Part shown: positions 25,304 through 35,157 of the stretch, one piece after another | Layout: each line of letters starts with the position of its first letter | How positions within the stretch are numbered: position 1 is the stretch's first letter | Assembly: GCA_026707735.1 (NCBI GenBank) | Contig: JAPOWH010000010.1 | Location: 186,001 to 250,000 of the forward strand | Direction: 5' to 3' | DNA from: Gammaproteobacteria bacterium | Lineage (GTDB): Bacteria > Pseudomonadota > Gammaproteobacteria > Pseudomonadales > Azotimanducaceae | DNA: 64,000 bases | The notes under the pieces: model-generated | The model's input: only the letters and a program-made list of their open reading frames with translations | What the model was told of the DNA's origin: nothing | The model's database searches: none | Program-made: the position numbers and the translations under genes

Positions 25304-26503
25304 ATGGCTGAGCAGCAGCCCAAGCTTAGACCGATGGAATCGACTGCCTACTCTGACAGCGAGAGGCTGATTCGAGCGATTGGACAGCTTCAGGTGCGGA
25401 TGGGCGGAGAATGGCCTTCGCCATCCTACGAATCAGACGAGCTCAACGAACTTTGGGTGAGAAATCGGGTTGTTCTCCTAAGGAAGCTGATTGAACACCA
25501 TCCTAGCCATGAAGCAGCGCTCAGTTGCGCGGTGCAATTGGAAGGGCATGAATCTGAACAGCCGTGGTTGTTTTCGCGAGTAAATGATGGGCTGAACGCA
25601 CAGGAATTTCAGATTACCGGTTTGTATGAGGCACCGGATTGGTCAAACGATGAATACCTACGCCGTTGGCGAGAAGAACTTGGTCCGCTAGAAGACATCC
25701 AAGAAGAGCGAGCGGAGTCCCTCATCGAAACGTACCCGAAACTCCGAGTCGCCGAATGGGCTCACCGATTTCGAATTGAGAAGTTTGCCAATGACATGAT
25801 CCGATCTCGCAACGAAGGTTCTGGCGTAGGGGAAAAATCGATTAGCACGCTGCTATCGATGATTGAAGATTTCGTGGAGTTACGTAGGGATTGCACTACT
25901 GCCATCGAGCCAGTCTACGATTATTGGTTTGCAGCAGGAATGCGACAGTGTGCGGGTCACTTAGTGTTGGCAATTGATTGTCTGGAACCGAGGGACAGAC
26001 GTATTCAGGTCCGACTACTTCAAAGGGTAAGCAACCTCCTACCCAATCAAAAGCAATTGGCAAATTACGCACGGCGTCTTCACTCAGAAGGCAAGAAGTT
26101 TACTTTGTTTTTCAATGATCTTGTTAGTGGCGAGCACGTTGACATTCGAAACTATCAGGGTCAGGTTGTGCTAATAAATTTTTTATCGACGGGGTGTGTG
26201 CACTGTACAGACTTTGTGCATGGATTAAGAGCGTTTGTCGGCTCTCATCACGGGAGTGTGGCTGTAATCAGCATTTTCTCTGATCGAGCGGCGAATAATC
26301 AGTTGGTAGAGCGGAAAGTCTGCGAATACCTGGAGAAGCACCGAATAAGTTGGTCCGTATCTCTTGATCACCGACTTCTCAGGCATTGGAGCATTCGAAC
26401 AATCCCTACGCTCTTTGCAATCGACAGGCAGGGAATACTGAGGTCGACCCACGCGGAGGAAGACTTTCCACAGGTAGTGGAGGAGTTGTTGAGCGAACCA
26501 TGA
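25304..26503 (+). CDS. Cytoplasmic protein with C-terminal thioredoxin-like (TlpA/AhpC-type) domain
   Basis: A 399-residue protein without signal peptide or membrane helix. Residues 1 to about 255 are helical and charged, with no recognised family. The C-terminal 140 residues form a TlpA-like thioredoxin fold: FTLFFNDLVSGEHVDIRNYQG, then VVLINFLSTGCVHC, with the CVHC redox pair at 298-301, the cis-proline strand TIPTLFAID, and a final helix. The usual Trp before the first Cys is replaced by Gly. TlpA-type proteins normally act outside the cytoplasm, so the lack of an export signal is unusual. The start ATG at 25304 has only a weak GAGAG upstream. It is a single gene, convergent with gltD. Confidence 0.75.
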   Translation: MAEQQPKLRPMESTAYSDSERLIRAIGQLQVRMGGEWPSPSYESDELNELWVRNRVVLLRKLIEHHPSHEAALSCAVQLEGHESEQPWLFSRVNDGLNAQEFQITGLYEAPDWSNDEYLRRWREELGPLEDIQEERAESLIETYPKLRVAEWAHRFRIEKFANDMIRSRNEGSGVGEKSISTLLSMIEDFVELRRDCTTAIEPVYDYWFAAGMRQCAGHLVLAIDCLEPRDRRIQVRLLQRVSNLLPNQKQLANYARRLHSEGKKFTLFFNDLVSGEHVDIRNYQGQVVLINFLSTGCVHCTDFVHGLRAFVGSHHGSVAVISIFSDRAANNQLVERKVCEYLEKHRISWSVSLDHRLLRHWSIRTIPTLFAIDRQGILRSTHAEEDFPQVVEELLSEP

Positions 26504-26674
26504 TGGGTTTTTTGGATATTGCCAATTGCTGTAGCACGCTACGGATGTGCTATACACGGATTTCTTCTCTGCTCCTGCACTTGAATCTCTGAGAACAGTT
26601 TCGCAGCCTGAAGCGCTGGTTGCAGCGAATACACGGTTGATAGAGATTTGTGGTTCAGCTCATTGGGTTACAAC

Positions 26675-28168
26675 TCACCCACTTAGAGCGGTTCTACCCA
26701 TGAGCCGGAGATCTATTTGTTGCGCCGCTTCTCGCCCTTCATTGATTGCATTTACGACGAGCGACTGCCCGCGCCGGCAATCTCCCGCTGCAAAAACGTT
26801 CGTTACATTGGTCTGATAGATTCCTTTAGTAGCCAAGTAGTTTGATCGCGAGTCAAAATTGAGACCCAGAGGTTCGGCTATGTAATGTTCGGGTCCACGA
26901 AACCCAAGTGCTAGAAGCACAAGATCGAATTCCCATTCTCGACGAGTGTTCTGGAGTTCCCCTATTTTTCCGTCTTTTAGGTTTACATCAACGGTTGCAA
27001 CCGCTTGAACCGTTCCATTGTCGTCGCCCAGAAACGAGGTGGTGCTAATGCTGAAGACTCGCGGGTCCGCACCAAAGCGAGCTTGCACTTCTTCGTGGCC
27101 ATAGTCCACTCTGAAGACTTGTGGATACTCTGGCCAAGGGTTACTCTCCGATCTTTGATTGGGATGAGCTGGAAAGAGCTCAAAGTTGACAAGCGACTTG
27201 CACCCCTGGCGAACTGCCGTGGCAATGCAGTCAGTTCCAGTGTCTCCGCCTCCGATTACTAGAACATCACGATTCTTTGCATCCAAGAACTTCGCTTTGT
27301 CGCAACTGGGGTCAAGCAGTCGCTTGGTGCTCGCGGTGAGGTAGTCCATGGCAAAGTGAATGCCATTCAATTCCCTGCCCGGCACGTTTAGATCATTGGG
27401 TGCGGTCGCGCCTGTTGCCAACAGCACAGCGTCGTACTCCTCGGCAAGGGCGCCAATGGAGACGGTCCCGCTATTGCCGTCGGCAACGTCGGAGTTCACG
27501 TGGAATTCAATGCCCTCTTCACGCAATAGGTTGATCCGACGATCTACAACCATTGTCTTGTCGAGCTTCATGTTGGGTATGCCATAGGTCAGCAGTCCGC
27601 CAACTCGATCCTCTCGTTCAAATACGCGGACCAAATGCCCAGCTCTGTTCAGTTGCGCAGCCGCTGCCAATCCTGCGGGTCCCGACCCAACGACGGCGAT
27701 CTGGCGATCTGTTCGACTGTCTGGGGGCTCTGGCACTATCCATCCTTTTTCGAACCCATAGTCAACGATCGCCATCTCGATGTTCTTGATGGTGACCGGT
27801 GGATCGGTGATTCCAAGTACGCAACTGCCTTCGCAAGGCGCTGGACATACACGACCGGTGAATTCTGGAAAGTTGTTTGTTGCATGCAGGCTGTACAGTG
27901 CATCGCGCCAATGACCTCGATAGACCAAGTCATTCCAGTCGGGGATGCGGTTGTGGATTGGGCACCCGCCTCTGTCTATCCGATGTGTAGACTTGGTGCC
28001 GGACTGGCAAAATGGAACTCCACAATCCATGCACCTTGAGCCTTGAACCGCTAGCCCGCGGGCGTCATGGGGCGTATAGATTTCCTGATAGTCGTCAAGG
28101 CGCTTTAGGGGATCTCTGTAGGGTGCAGCAATTCGGGTATGCCGCAGAAATCCATTTGTGGCACCCAT
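26675..28168 (-). CDS. gltD: Glutamate synthase (NADPH) small subunit
   Basis: The 497-residue beta subunit passes electrons from NADPH through FAD and Fe-S centres to GltB. The N-terminal cysteine clusters (CMDCGVPFC, then CPAPCEGSCVL) bind the 4Fe-4S centres. The FAD-binding motif is VVGSGPAGLAAAAQL and the NADPH motif is VIGGGDTGTDC. The FAAGDCRRGQSLVV segment near the end is typical of the flavin fold. It starts at ATG 28168, two bases after the gltB stop. It makes glutamate from glutamine and 2-oxoglutarate with GltB. Confidence 0.96.
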   Translation of the reverse strand: MGATNGFLRHTRIAAPYRDPLKRLDDYQEIYTPHDARGLAVQGSRCMDCGVPFCQSGTKSTHRIDRGGCPIHNRIPDWNDLVYRGHWRDALYSLHATNNFPEFTGRVCPAPCEGSCVLGITDPPVTIKNIEMAIVDYGFEKGWIVPEPPDSRTDRQIAVVGSGPAGLAAAAQLNRAGHLVRVFEREDRVGGLLTYGIPNMKLDKTMVVDRRINLLREEGIEFHVNSDVADGNSGTVSIGALAEEYDAVLLATGATAPNDLNVPGRELNGIHFAMDYLTASTKRLLDPSCDKAKFLDAKNRDVLVIGGGDTGTDCIATAVRQGCKSLVNFELFPAHPNQRSESNPWPEYPQVFRVDYGHEEVQARFGADPRVFSISTTSFLGDDNGTVQAVATVDVNLKDGKIGELQNTRREWEFDLVLLALGFRGPEHYIAEPLGLNFDSRSNYLATKGIYQTNVTNVFAAGDCRRGQSLVVNAINEGREAAQQIDLRLMGRTALSG

Positions 28169-28170
28169 CG

Positions 28171-31100
28171 TCAGGCTTCCGCTGTTGATTGGATTCGAAC
28201 GCTGCTGTCGGGTTCGCGTGCTTCAAGAATCCGTTTGTAATCAATTGGCATTACCTTGACGAACTGTTCCAAGCTGGAACTCCATTCCGTGAGGATACTT
28301 TCGGCGACAGTCGATCCCGTGTAGCGTGCGTGGTCTTTCAAGAGAGTCTTCAATTCGGACTCGTCGCGACAGTCTTGAATATCCTCCAACTCAACCATGT
28401 CCAGGTTGCATCGAGATGAAAAGTCGCGCAGTGGATCCCAGACATATGCGATGCCTCCGCTCATCCCAGCAGCGAAATTCTTTCCGGTCGGGCCTAGTAC
28501 AACGACTCGTCCCCCGGTCATGTATTCACAGCCGTGGTCTCCCACACCTTCAATGACGGCGTTGGCCCCGCTATTGCGCACACAGAATCTCTCAGCTGCT
28601 CTTCCGCGAAAGTATGCTTCTCCGCTCGTTGCACCGTAGAGCACAACGTTGCCGACCAAGATTTGCTCTTCGGGTCGGAATAGACTCGACTTGGGAGGGT
28701 AGACAATGACTCGCCCTCCTGAAAGACCTTTGCCGACATAGTCGTTGGCATCGCCTTCAACCTCCAAGGTAATGCCTCGAGCTAGCCAAGCACCGAAGCT
28801 CTGACCAGCTGTGCCAGTGAATTTGAACGAAATGGTGTCGTCAGGAAGCATGTCTGGACCAACCCGGCGAATTACTTGGTTCGACAACATTCCCCCTACG
28901 ACCCGGTTCGTGTTACGCACTGGCAGCCAGGCGCGAACCTTGGTGCCGTCCTTGAGTGCAGGCTGGGAAATCTCGATCAGTCGATTGTCAAGTGCTGAGT
29001 CAAGACCATGATCCTGGGTGTGCTTGCAATACGCCCCCAGGAAGTTCTTGGGAACCGAGGGACGAGCGAGAATTTGCTTCAGACTAAGCGCATGTGCTTT
29101 CCAATGCGAAGACGCGGGGCTTTCCTTCAATGCATCGACTCTACCGACGGCCTCGCTCATCGAACGGAATCCAAGAGAGGACAATATTTGACGCACTTCT
29201 CTTGCAACCAAGAAGAAATAGTTGATCACGTGCTCAGGCACTCCTGTGAATTTCGCTCTGAGTTTTGAATCTTGAGTTGCAATTCCGACCGGGCAAGTAT
29301 TGAGATGGCATTTGCGCATCATGATGCATCCCAATGAGACTAGTGGCGCGGTTGAAAAGCCAAATTCCTCAGCCCCAAGGCATGTGGCAACAATCACGTC
29401 GCGACCGGTCTTGAGTTGACCGTCTACCTGAAGTACGACGCGAGAACGCAAGTTGTTGGCAACCAAGGTCTGGTGGGTCTCTGACAGTCCCAATTCCCAA
29501 GGTACACCAGCATGCTTGATCGAAGTTATTGGTGAAGCGCCCGTTCCACCGGTGTCGCCTGCGATGACGAGATGATCCGAGCGTGCTTTGGTTACTCCTG
29601 CTGCCACTGCTCCCACGCCGACTGCGGAGCCGAGCTTTACACTGATGCGTGCATTGGGATTGGCATTTTTGAGATCGTGGATCAGTTGGGCGATATCCTC
29701 GATTGAGTAGATATCGTGGTGGGGCGGGGGGCTTATTAATCCGACCCCCGGAGTCGAATGTCTGATTTGAGCGATGTACTCGTCAACTTTCCTGCCAGGA
29801 AGTTCGCCGCCTTCGCCGGGCTTGGCTCCCTGAACAATCTTTATTTGCAATTCATCTGCATTGCTCAGATAGTTGATGGTTACACCGAACCTTCCGCTTG
29901 CCACCTGTTTGATGGCTGATCGCTTCGAGTCTCCGTTGGCAAGTGGCAGGAACCGGTTGGCATCTTCTCCGCCTTCGCCGGTGTTCGACCGGCCGCCGAT
30001 TCGATTCATGGCAATAGCCAGGGACTCGTGGGCTTCCTTGGAGATTGAACCGAAACTCATTGCTCCTGTCGTGAAGCGTTTCACGATTTCGGCTTCAGAT
30101 TCGACTTCATCTATGGGAATTGCTCCACCGTTGACTTCGGTGTTGAAGTCCAGCAAGCCCCTCAGGTTTGCTCCCCGTGTGGTCTGCTGATTGGCGTGAT
30201 TGGCAAACTGTTGGTAGGTGTCCCAACTGTTGTTTTGTGTCGCGAGTTGGAGATCGGCTATCGTCTCCGGGTCCCACATGTGCATGTCTCCATCGACGCG
30301 CCAATGGATATCTCCCGGATTGGGAAGTACTGAGACTCCCGAATCGATGTTGCTGGGATATCCGACTGCATGGCGCCGCTGCATTTCGCTGGCCAGCACA
30401 TCGAATCCAATTCCCTCTACTCGGCTTGCGGTTCCTGCAAACGCCCTTTCAACGACTTCTTCGGCCAATCCCACAATTTCAAAGATTTGAGCACCCTTGT
30501 AGGATTGCAGGGTCGATATGCCCATTTTTGCCATCACCTTCAGGATGCCCTTGGCTGTCCCGGTCTTATAGGCTACTTCGATGTCTTGGTCGGTTTGCAG
30601 ATGGGCAATATCGTGCAAGTAGCCATTGCGTCTTGCGTCCCAAAGCGCTTCAAACGCGAGGTAAGGATTGATTGCATCGGCGCCGTACCCTACAAGCAAG
30701 CAATGATGATGGACTTCGCGTGCCTCACCTGTTTCCACAATAATGCCGATTTTGGTTCGAGAATGCGTTCGAACTAGGTGGTGGTGAACGGTACCCACAG
30801 CAAGAAGTGCACTAACCGGTGCGCAATGCGACCCCACCTCGCGATCAGACAATATGATCAGTCGAAATCCCTGCTCAATCGCATTGGTGGCTTCGTGGCA
30901 CATGCGGTCCAACGCTGACGTTAGACCGTCGCGACCGGAGCCTGCCTCAAACGTCATATCGATGACACGCGCTTTCCATCCTTTGTGGTCCATTGAGGCT
31001 AGGGAGGCGAGTTCGCAGTTAGTTAGGATTGGATGCTGAATGCGAAGCCGATGGGCATGGTTGGCGGTTTCGCTGAGAATGTTCAGCTCGGGTCCAATGT

Positions 31101-32778
31101 AGCATTCCAGAGCCATCACCACTTGCTCTCGGATCGAATCAATCGCTGGATTGGTGACCTGCGCGAAGAGCTGCTTGAAATAGTCGTACAACATGCGAGG
31201 CTTGTCCGACATTACTGCAAGCGCGGCATCGTTGCCCATTGACCCGAGTGGGTCGCGCAGCTCGGTCACAAGTGGGAGAAGCATGAATTGCAGTGTTTCA
31301 GTCGTATAGCCGAAGGCCTGCATTCGCTGCATCAAAGTGCCGGACTCAAGATGGGGAACTCTCGCAGCTCGTGGTAGATTCTCAAGTTCTAGGCGTTGCC
31401 GACGAAGCCAATCACCCCAAGGTTGTTCCCGAGCCCACTCCTGCTTAATTTCATCGTCAGGAATCATGCGACCTTGGTCGAAGTCGATGAGAAACATCTT
31501 GCCCGGCTGGAGACGTCCCTTTTCCACTACGTTCTGGGGCTCTATGTCCAGCACTCCCACTTCGGAAGCCATGATGCAGCGGTCGTCGGTGGTTATGTAA
31601 TACCTTGAAGGTCGCAATCCGTTGCGGTCCAACACCGCACCGATGTAGGTTCCGTCTGTGAATGCAATGGACGCGGGTCCATCCCAGGGCTCCATGAGGC
31701 ACGAAAAGTACTCGTAGAAGTCGCGCTTTTTCTGCGACATCGTTTGGTCGTGCTGCCACGCTTCAGGAATCATCATCAGAATCGACTCCTGCAAAGTTCG
31801 ACCGGTCATCAATAGGAATTCCAGCACATTGTCGAATGTTCCAGAATCCGAACAATCTGGCTCAACGATGGGATAGAGGTCGTGTAGCGCGTCACCGAAG
31901 ATTGCTGACTCGGCTTGCCCTTGGCGAGCGTTCATCCAATTCTTGTTGCCGAGCAAAGTATTGATTTCGCCGTTATGGGACATAAATCGATTTGGTTGGG
32001 CGCGGTCCCATGAAGGAAAAGTGTTTGTCGAGAAGCGCGAATGCACCATTGCAAGATGGGATTCGTAATCAACATCCTGCAAGTCCATGTAAAACGGAAA
32101 CAGCTGATTGGGCGTAAGCATCCCCTTGTAGACGATCACCCTGGCGGACAGGCTGCATACATAGAAAAGTGAGCGCTGTGCCAGCGTAGTATCGCTACGG
32201 ACGCGTTTCGAAACCAACTTCCTTATTAGATATAGCGATCTCTCCAGGGCATCAGGATCCGATTGCTTTGTAGCCGCTATGAAGACTTGCTCAATGTGCG
32301 GCATGGCCGCACGTGCGGAGTCACCGAGCGTTGCACCGTTGGGATCAATGGGAACTCGACGCCAGCCAAGCAGTTTGTGGCCGACATGTTGAATGCAATC
32401 CTCAAAGTGTTTCTTACAGAACGCCTGCTCAGAGGTGTCTTGTGGCAAGAACACAACGCCAACCCCATATTGGCCGACTGGGGGTAGTTCAAAGCCTATG
32501 GCTGTTTGACAATTTTTGCGAAACAGGCGATCGGGGATGCCAGTCAATATGCCCGCACCATCGCCTGTGTTCTTTTCGTAGCCCAATCCGCCCCTGTGCT
32601 CCATGCTGCAATTCATTTGATTTGCATCATCGAGAATGGAGCGGCTCTTTCTCCCCTTTATGTCACATACAAATCCAACTCCGCAAGATTCGTGCTCGTT
32701 TTGGGGATCGTAAAGGCCGGATGCGGGAGGATGTCCCAGCCGGGGAAGGTTCTTCTTTGACGCGTCGTTGCAGTGCAT
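28171..32778 (-). CDS. gltB: Glutamate synthase (NADPH) large subunit
   Basis: A 1535-residue alpha subunit. Cys32 in ESCGVGF is the amidotransferase nucleophile, so a 31-residue propeptide is removed. The glutaminase domain (about 32-430) shows the HSRFSTNTFPSW and HNGEINT motifs. The central domain and FMN-binding synthase domain (about 830-1200) follow, including TGEGGEDA and SVKLGSAVGVGAVAAGV. The 3Fe-4S cysteines lie in CIMMRKCHLNTC. The C-terminal GXGXG beta-helix contains GLSGGRVIVYPP and GAYC-type turns. Canonical in length and order, it is the first gene of gltBD. Several long antisense frames inside it are artefacts. Confidence 0.97.
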   Translation of the reverse strand: MHCNDASKKNLPRLGHPPASGLYDPQNEHESCGVGFVCDIKGRKSRSILDDANQMNCSMEHRGGLGYEKNTGDGAGILTGIPDRLFRKNCQTAIGFELPPVGQYGVGVVFLPQDTSEQAFCKKHFEDCIQHVGHKLLGWRRVPIDPNGATLGDSARAAMPHIEQVFIAATKQSDPDALERSLYLIRKLVSKRVRSDTTLAQRSLFYVCSLSARVIVYKGMLTPNQLFPFYMDLQDVDYESHLAMVHSRFSTNTFPSWDRAQPNRFMSHNGEINTLLGNKNWMNARQGQAESAIFGDALHDLYPIVEPDCSDSGTFDNVLEFLLMTGRTLQESILMMIPEAWQHDQTMSQKKRDFYEYFSCLMEPWDGPASIAFTDGTYIGAVLDRNGLRPSRYYITTDDRCIMASEVGVLDIEPQNVVEKGRLQPGKMFLIDFDQGRMIPDDEIKQEWAREQPWGDWLRRQRLELENLPRAARVPHLESGTLMQRMQAFGYTTETLQFMLLPLVTELRDPLGSMGNDAALAVMSDKPRMLYDYFKQLFAQVTNPAIDSIREQVVMALECYIGPELNILSETANHAHRLRIQHPILTNCELASLASMDHKGWKARVIDMTFEAGSGRDGLTSALDRMCHEATNAIEQGFRLIILSDREVGSHCAPVSALLAVGTVHHHLVRTHSRTKIGIIVETGEAREVHHHCLLVGYGADAINPYLAFEALWDARRNGYLHDIAHLQTDQDIEVAYKTGTAKGILKVMAKMGISTLQSYKGAQIFEIVGLAEEVVERAFAGTASRVEGIGFDVLASEMQRRHAVGYPSNIDSGVSVLPNPGDIHWRVDGDMHMWDPETIADLQLATQNNSWDTYQQFANHANQQTTRGANLRGLLDFNTEVNGGAIPIDEVESEAEIVKRFTTGAMSFGSISKEAHESLAIAMNRIGGRSNTGEGGEDANRFLPLANGDSKRSAIKQVASGRFGVTINYLSNADELQIKIVQGAKPGEGGELPGRKVDEYIAQIRHSTPGVGLISPPPHHDIYSIEDIAQLIHDLKNANPNARISVKLGSAVGVGAVAAGVTKARSDHLVIAGDTGGTGASPITSIKHAGVPWELGLSETHQTLVANNLRSRVVLQVDGQLKTGRDVIVATCLGAEEFGFSTAPLVSLGCIMMRKCHLNTCPVGIATQDSKLRAKFTGVPEHVINYFFLVAREVRQILSSLGFRSMSEAVGRVDALKESPASSHWKAHALSLKQILARPSVPKNFLGAYCKHTQDHGLDSALDNRLIEISQPALKDGTKVRAWLPVRNTNRVVGGMLSNQVIRRVGPDMLPDDTISFKFTGTAGQSFGAWLARGITLEVEGDANDYVGKGLSGGRVIVYPPKSSLFRPEEQILVGNVVLYGATSGEAYFRGRAAERFCVRNSGANAVIEGVGDHGCEYMTGGRVVVLGPTGKNFAAGMSGGIAYVWDPLRDFSSRCNLDMVELEDIQDCRDESELKTLLKDHARYTGSTVAESILTEWSSSLEQFVKVMPIDYKRILEAREPDSSVRIQSTAEA

Positions 32779-32817
32779 CGGTCTGTGGCTTACATGTGCC
32801 GAGGCATTCCTGTGTCA

Positions 32818-32837
32818 TGCGCCGCTTGTTTGGCGCA
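32818..32837. promoter_or_regulatory. Hairpin in the gltB leader
   Basis: TGCGCC (32818-32823) and GGCGCA (32832-32837) are perfectly complementary across an eight-base loop, 40-60 bases upstream of the gltB start. It may be part of the untranslated leader or an operator. No clear -35/-10 pair was identified in the 214 bp between gltB and the next gene; TTGCTA and TAAACT with 15 bp spacing is the best, weak, candidate. Confidence 0.35.
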
Positions 32838-32992
32838 CCAACCCCAGTTTAGAAAACCGCATAGCTTAGCAAAGCGCTACATAGATGCTCTGTTTGGGAT
32901 GATTCGGTGTGGAGTTGTTTCCTTTTGCGTGTCAAAAACCAAAGCAGTGGCGCAGCCGGTCGAATTTGATTCAGCGCACTCTTGATTGACGG

Positions 32993-33631
32993 CTAGACCT
33001 GAACTCCGCACAGTTCGAGAAAGAACTCTTTCTGTTCCTTGCTCATCGACGCAAAATCAGGTACTCCCATTTTTGTCACAGGTAGATCTGAAAACTCCGG
33101 GGATGGTGCTTGAAGCCTCGCCGCGATGTTGTGCAGTCCTCCCCCTTGTTCAGAGCCCTTGCCTAGAGCAGAGGCAACTTCCTTCGGCCAAACTGCCGGC
33201 TTGCTGCCTCGTTTCAATCCGAGCGGGTTGTCTCTTTCGGTGTAGGCTGCAATGTCTCGAAACATTATTCGTTCTTCAGCTGATCGCTGTTGTTGCCCTT
33301 CGCGGCCGTAGAGCGACCGGGACTGATTGCAGATTGATGCCCACTGAATCTCAACGTGGAAACCCGGGAGTGCAAGGCATTCCGGTGGAATTCCGTCGCC
33401 TCCACTAATTTTCCCGTCTTTCACCATGATGAAGTAGGCTGATAGAGACCGTCCACTGTCAAGGAGACGACGTGGTGGATGAGTGTAATTCTCTGTAAAG
33501 CCCCACTCCAAGCCACGCGGCAGGTCGCCACTCTCGAGAAGTTGGACACCATAATTTGCGACTGTCTCACACCAGATTTTGGATCCGAACTCTCCCACTG
33601 GCTTCAGCTTTTCAACGTTGATTTCTGTCAT
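32993..33631 (-). CDS. Uncharacterised 212-residue protein
   Basis: No family was recognised. The protein is soluble, has no signal peptide, and has a mixed composition (KPVGEFGSKIWCETVANYG near the start, then GLEWGFTENYTHPP and a Gly-rich GKGSEQGGGLHN stretch). It ends in a short helix, SMSKEQKEFFLELCGV. The frame is open for 29 more codons upstream, but ATG 33631 has GGGAGG six bases ahead, the best ribosome-binding site in this area. It lies about 70 bp after a lipoprotein gene reading the same way. No catalytic motif stands out. The conserved-looking Trp, His and Pro residues suggest a real gene rather than chance. Confidence 0.7.
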   Translation of the reverse strand: MTEINVEKLKPVGEFGSKIWCETVANYGVQLLESGDLPRGLEWGFTENYTHPPRRLLDSGRSLSAYFIMVKDGKISGGDGIPPECLALPGFHVEIQWASICNQSRSLYGREGQQQRSAEERIMFRDIAAYTERDNPLGLKRGSKPAVWPKEVASALGKGSEQGGGLHNIAARLQAPSPEFSDLPVTKMGVPDFASMSKEQKEFFLELCGVQV

Positions 33632-33698
33632 GCGGTACCTCCCAAGCATCTGTCTCGTCAGTGTCGAACGCAGGAGGATACCAGCACCACTTCGATTG

Positions 33699-34520
33699 TC
33701 ATTCAATGCGAGCCGCAAGCTCCATCAACCAATAGTGATCGGGAAATTCCTCCAGAGCTCTCGTTATGGCTTCGACTGCGTGCTCGGTATTGCCGATGTT
33801 CATGTGGTAGATGACCTCGAAGCCAAGAATGCGTGCCAACCCCCAGGTGGGCGCGTGTGCAAATGTGGATTGGCTGTAAATGTCAGCAGAGTCGAGCGAC
33901 GCTTTCTCCAATGCCAGTGCAATGGTTTCTTCCGGATCGACTGATCGACCAAACCCCGGAATCTCTATCACGGAGTTCATTACGTTTGCCAACTGAGCCC
34001 TCAGGTTTTCGCTGTCTAACTCGATCGCCGAGGAAATTTGGTTACGTACTTGAGTTACTAGTTCGAAAGTTTCGTCAGGGGCAAATTTGATTTTTTCTTG
34101 AAACAGTATGGCAAGCAGAGAATGCGCTTCGACGTTCAATGTTGCGGTGTCTCTCAGTGAATCGATAGCTTGCTCAATCAGCAATAGGCTTTGATCGGTA
34201 CTGCCAAAGATCTCTTCCAATTGAGCAAGATTGAAGTCAGCAAATGCAAGCCAATACACCTGTGCTGCCCATTGCTCTGGATCCACATCCCAAGTCAGCA
34301 TTTCTCGCTTTAAAGCGTACAAACTCGAAGCGTCCTTGGCCACATAGCATTGATGGGAAGTCGTGAGGATCCGGCGTTCGATTTCCTCAAGGGGATTAGC
34401 TCCTGATTGGTGTGCGTCGCTTGAAGTCTCAAGCGAAGTGCAAGCAGAAAGCGCTAGGAAAGCAACAATCAGCAAGTGGAGTAAGCAGAAACCCTCCAAA
34501 TCACGAATCTTTGCAGGCAT
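33699..34520 (-). CDS. Predicted lipoprotein with helical (TPR-like) repeats
   Basis: A 273-residue envelope protein. A lipoprotein signal peptide ends in the lipobox LSAC, with Cys27 as the lipidated residue; the next residues, Thr and Ser, would permit sorting to the outer membrane. The rest is almost wholly helical, with pairs of amphipathic helices such as HAVEAITRALEEFPDHYWLMELA at the end (quoted in part) that look like tetratricopeptide repeats. It may serve as a protein-interaction scaffold; no function is known. It reads towards the 212-residue unknown gene and may share its transcript. It diverges from the Nudix gene across 130 bp. Confidence 0.75.
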   Translation of the reverse strand: MPAKIRDLEGFCLLHLLIVAFLALSACTSLETSSDAHQSGANPLEEIERRILTTSHQCYVAKDASSLYALKREMLTWDVDPEQWAAQVYWLAFADFNLAQLEEIFGSTDQSLLLIEQAIDSLRDTATLNVEAHSLLAILFQEKIKFAPDETFELVTQVRNQISSAIELDSENLRAQLANVMNSVIEIPGFGRSVDPEETIALALEKASLDSADIYSQSTFAHAPTWGLARILGFEVIYHMNIGNTEHAVEAITRALEEFPDHYWLMELAARIE

Positions 34521-34650
34521 GGGGTCGAGTAACTACCGGCAACACAGGAATGTATGCTATTACGAAATATACGAAAGCGGAATTCTCCCACTTCTGGGTG
34601 ATCGGAATTCATGAATGTCGTCTTAGATTCCTTGCCCGATACGGTTCATT

Positions 34651-35076
34651 GTGACAACCACTAGCTGGACCGGGATTTCGATTGTCGTTCACACGATTGC
34701 GCGAAACGCACGCGGCGAGATACTACTGTTGGAGAGAATGAACACGGGCTATATGGATGGTTTCTATTCGTTGCCAGGCGGCCATGTGGAACCAGGCGAA
34801 TCAGCCACACACGCCGCGATCCGTGAAATTTGCGAAGAGTCAGAACTAGTGGTGGAATTCGTTTGTCCTCGAGTGGTGATGCCGTTCGACGGTGGCGTTG
34901 ACATTATTTTTGAAGCGCAAGAGTGGGAAGGAGTACCGACGATTGGGGAACCTGATCGTTGTTCGCGAATCGGTTGGTTCCACCAGCATTTGCTGCCGCA
35001 GAATGTGGCCCCCTTCGTGCCGAAAGCGCTTGAATTGATCGAGAATGGTGTTTGGTATTTCGAGTTTCACGATTAG
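34651..35076 (+). CDS. Nudix hydrolase
   Basis: A 141-residue single-domain protein. The Nudix box spans residues about 44-66 (GHVEPGESATHAAIREICEE and following). It matches the consensus except that the Gly near its end (EExGU) is Glu. The metal-binding REICEE core is intact, so activity on a nucleoside diphosphate derivative is likely. N-terminal residues (SIVVHTIARNARGEILLLER) resemble the MutT/NUDIX subgroup that acts on nucleotides or 8-oxo-dGTP, but the substrate cannot be assigned. It starts at GTG 34651. It is followed after 81 bp by the malate dehydrogenase gene in the same direction. Confidence 0.88.
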   Translation: MTTTSWTGISIVVHTIARNARGEILLLERMNTGYMDGFYSLPGGHVEPGESATHAAIREICEESELVVEFVCPRVVMPFDGGVDIIFEAQEWEGVPTIGEPDRCSRIGWFHQHLLPQNVAPFVPKALELIENGVWYFEFHD

Positions 35077-35157
35077 AGCTGTCGCGGTCAATCATTCGCC
35101 GAAGTCTCTCTGTGTATATTTGTAGGTAATCCCGACCTCTCGCATAGGAACATCCGT

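Noticed and set aside
30168-30671. Long rightward frames inside gltB
   Set aside because: They are shadows of the GC-rich third positions of a canonical glutamate synthase gene; products are Arg/Pro/Ser/Cys-rich.
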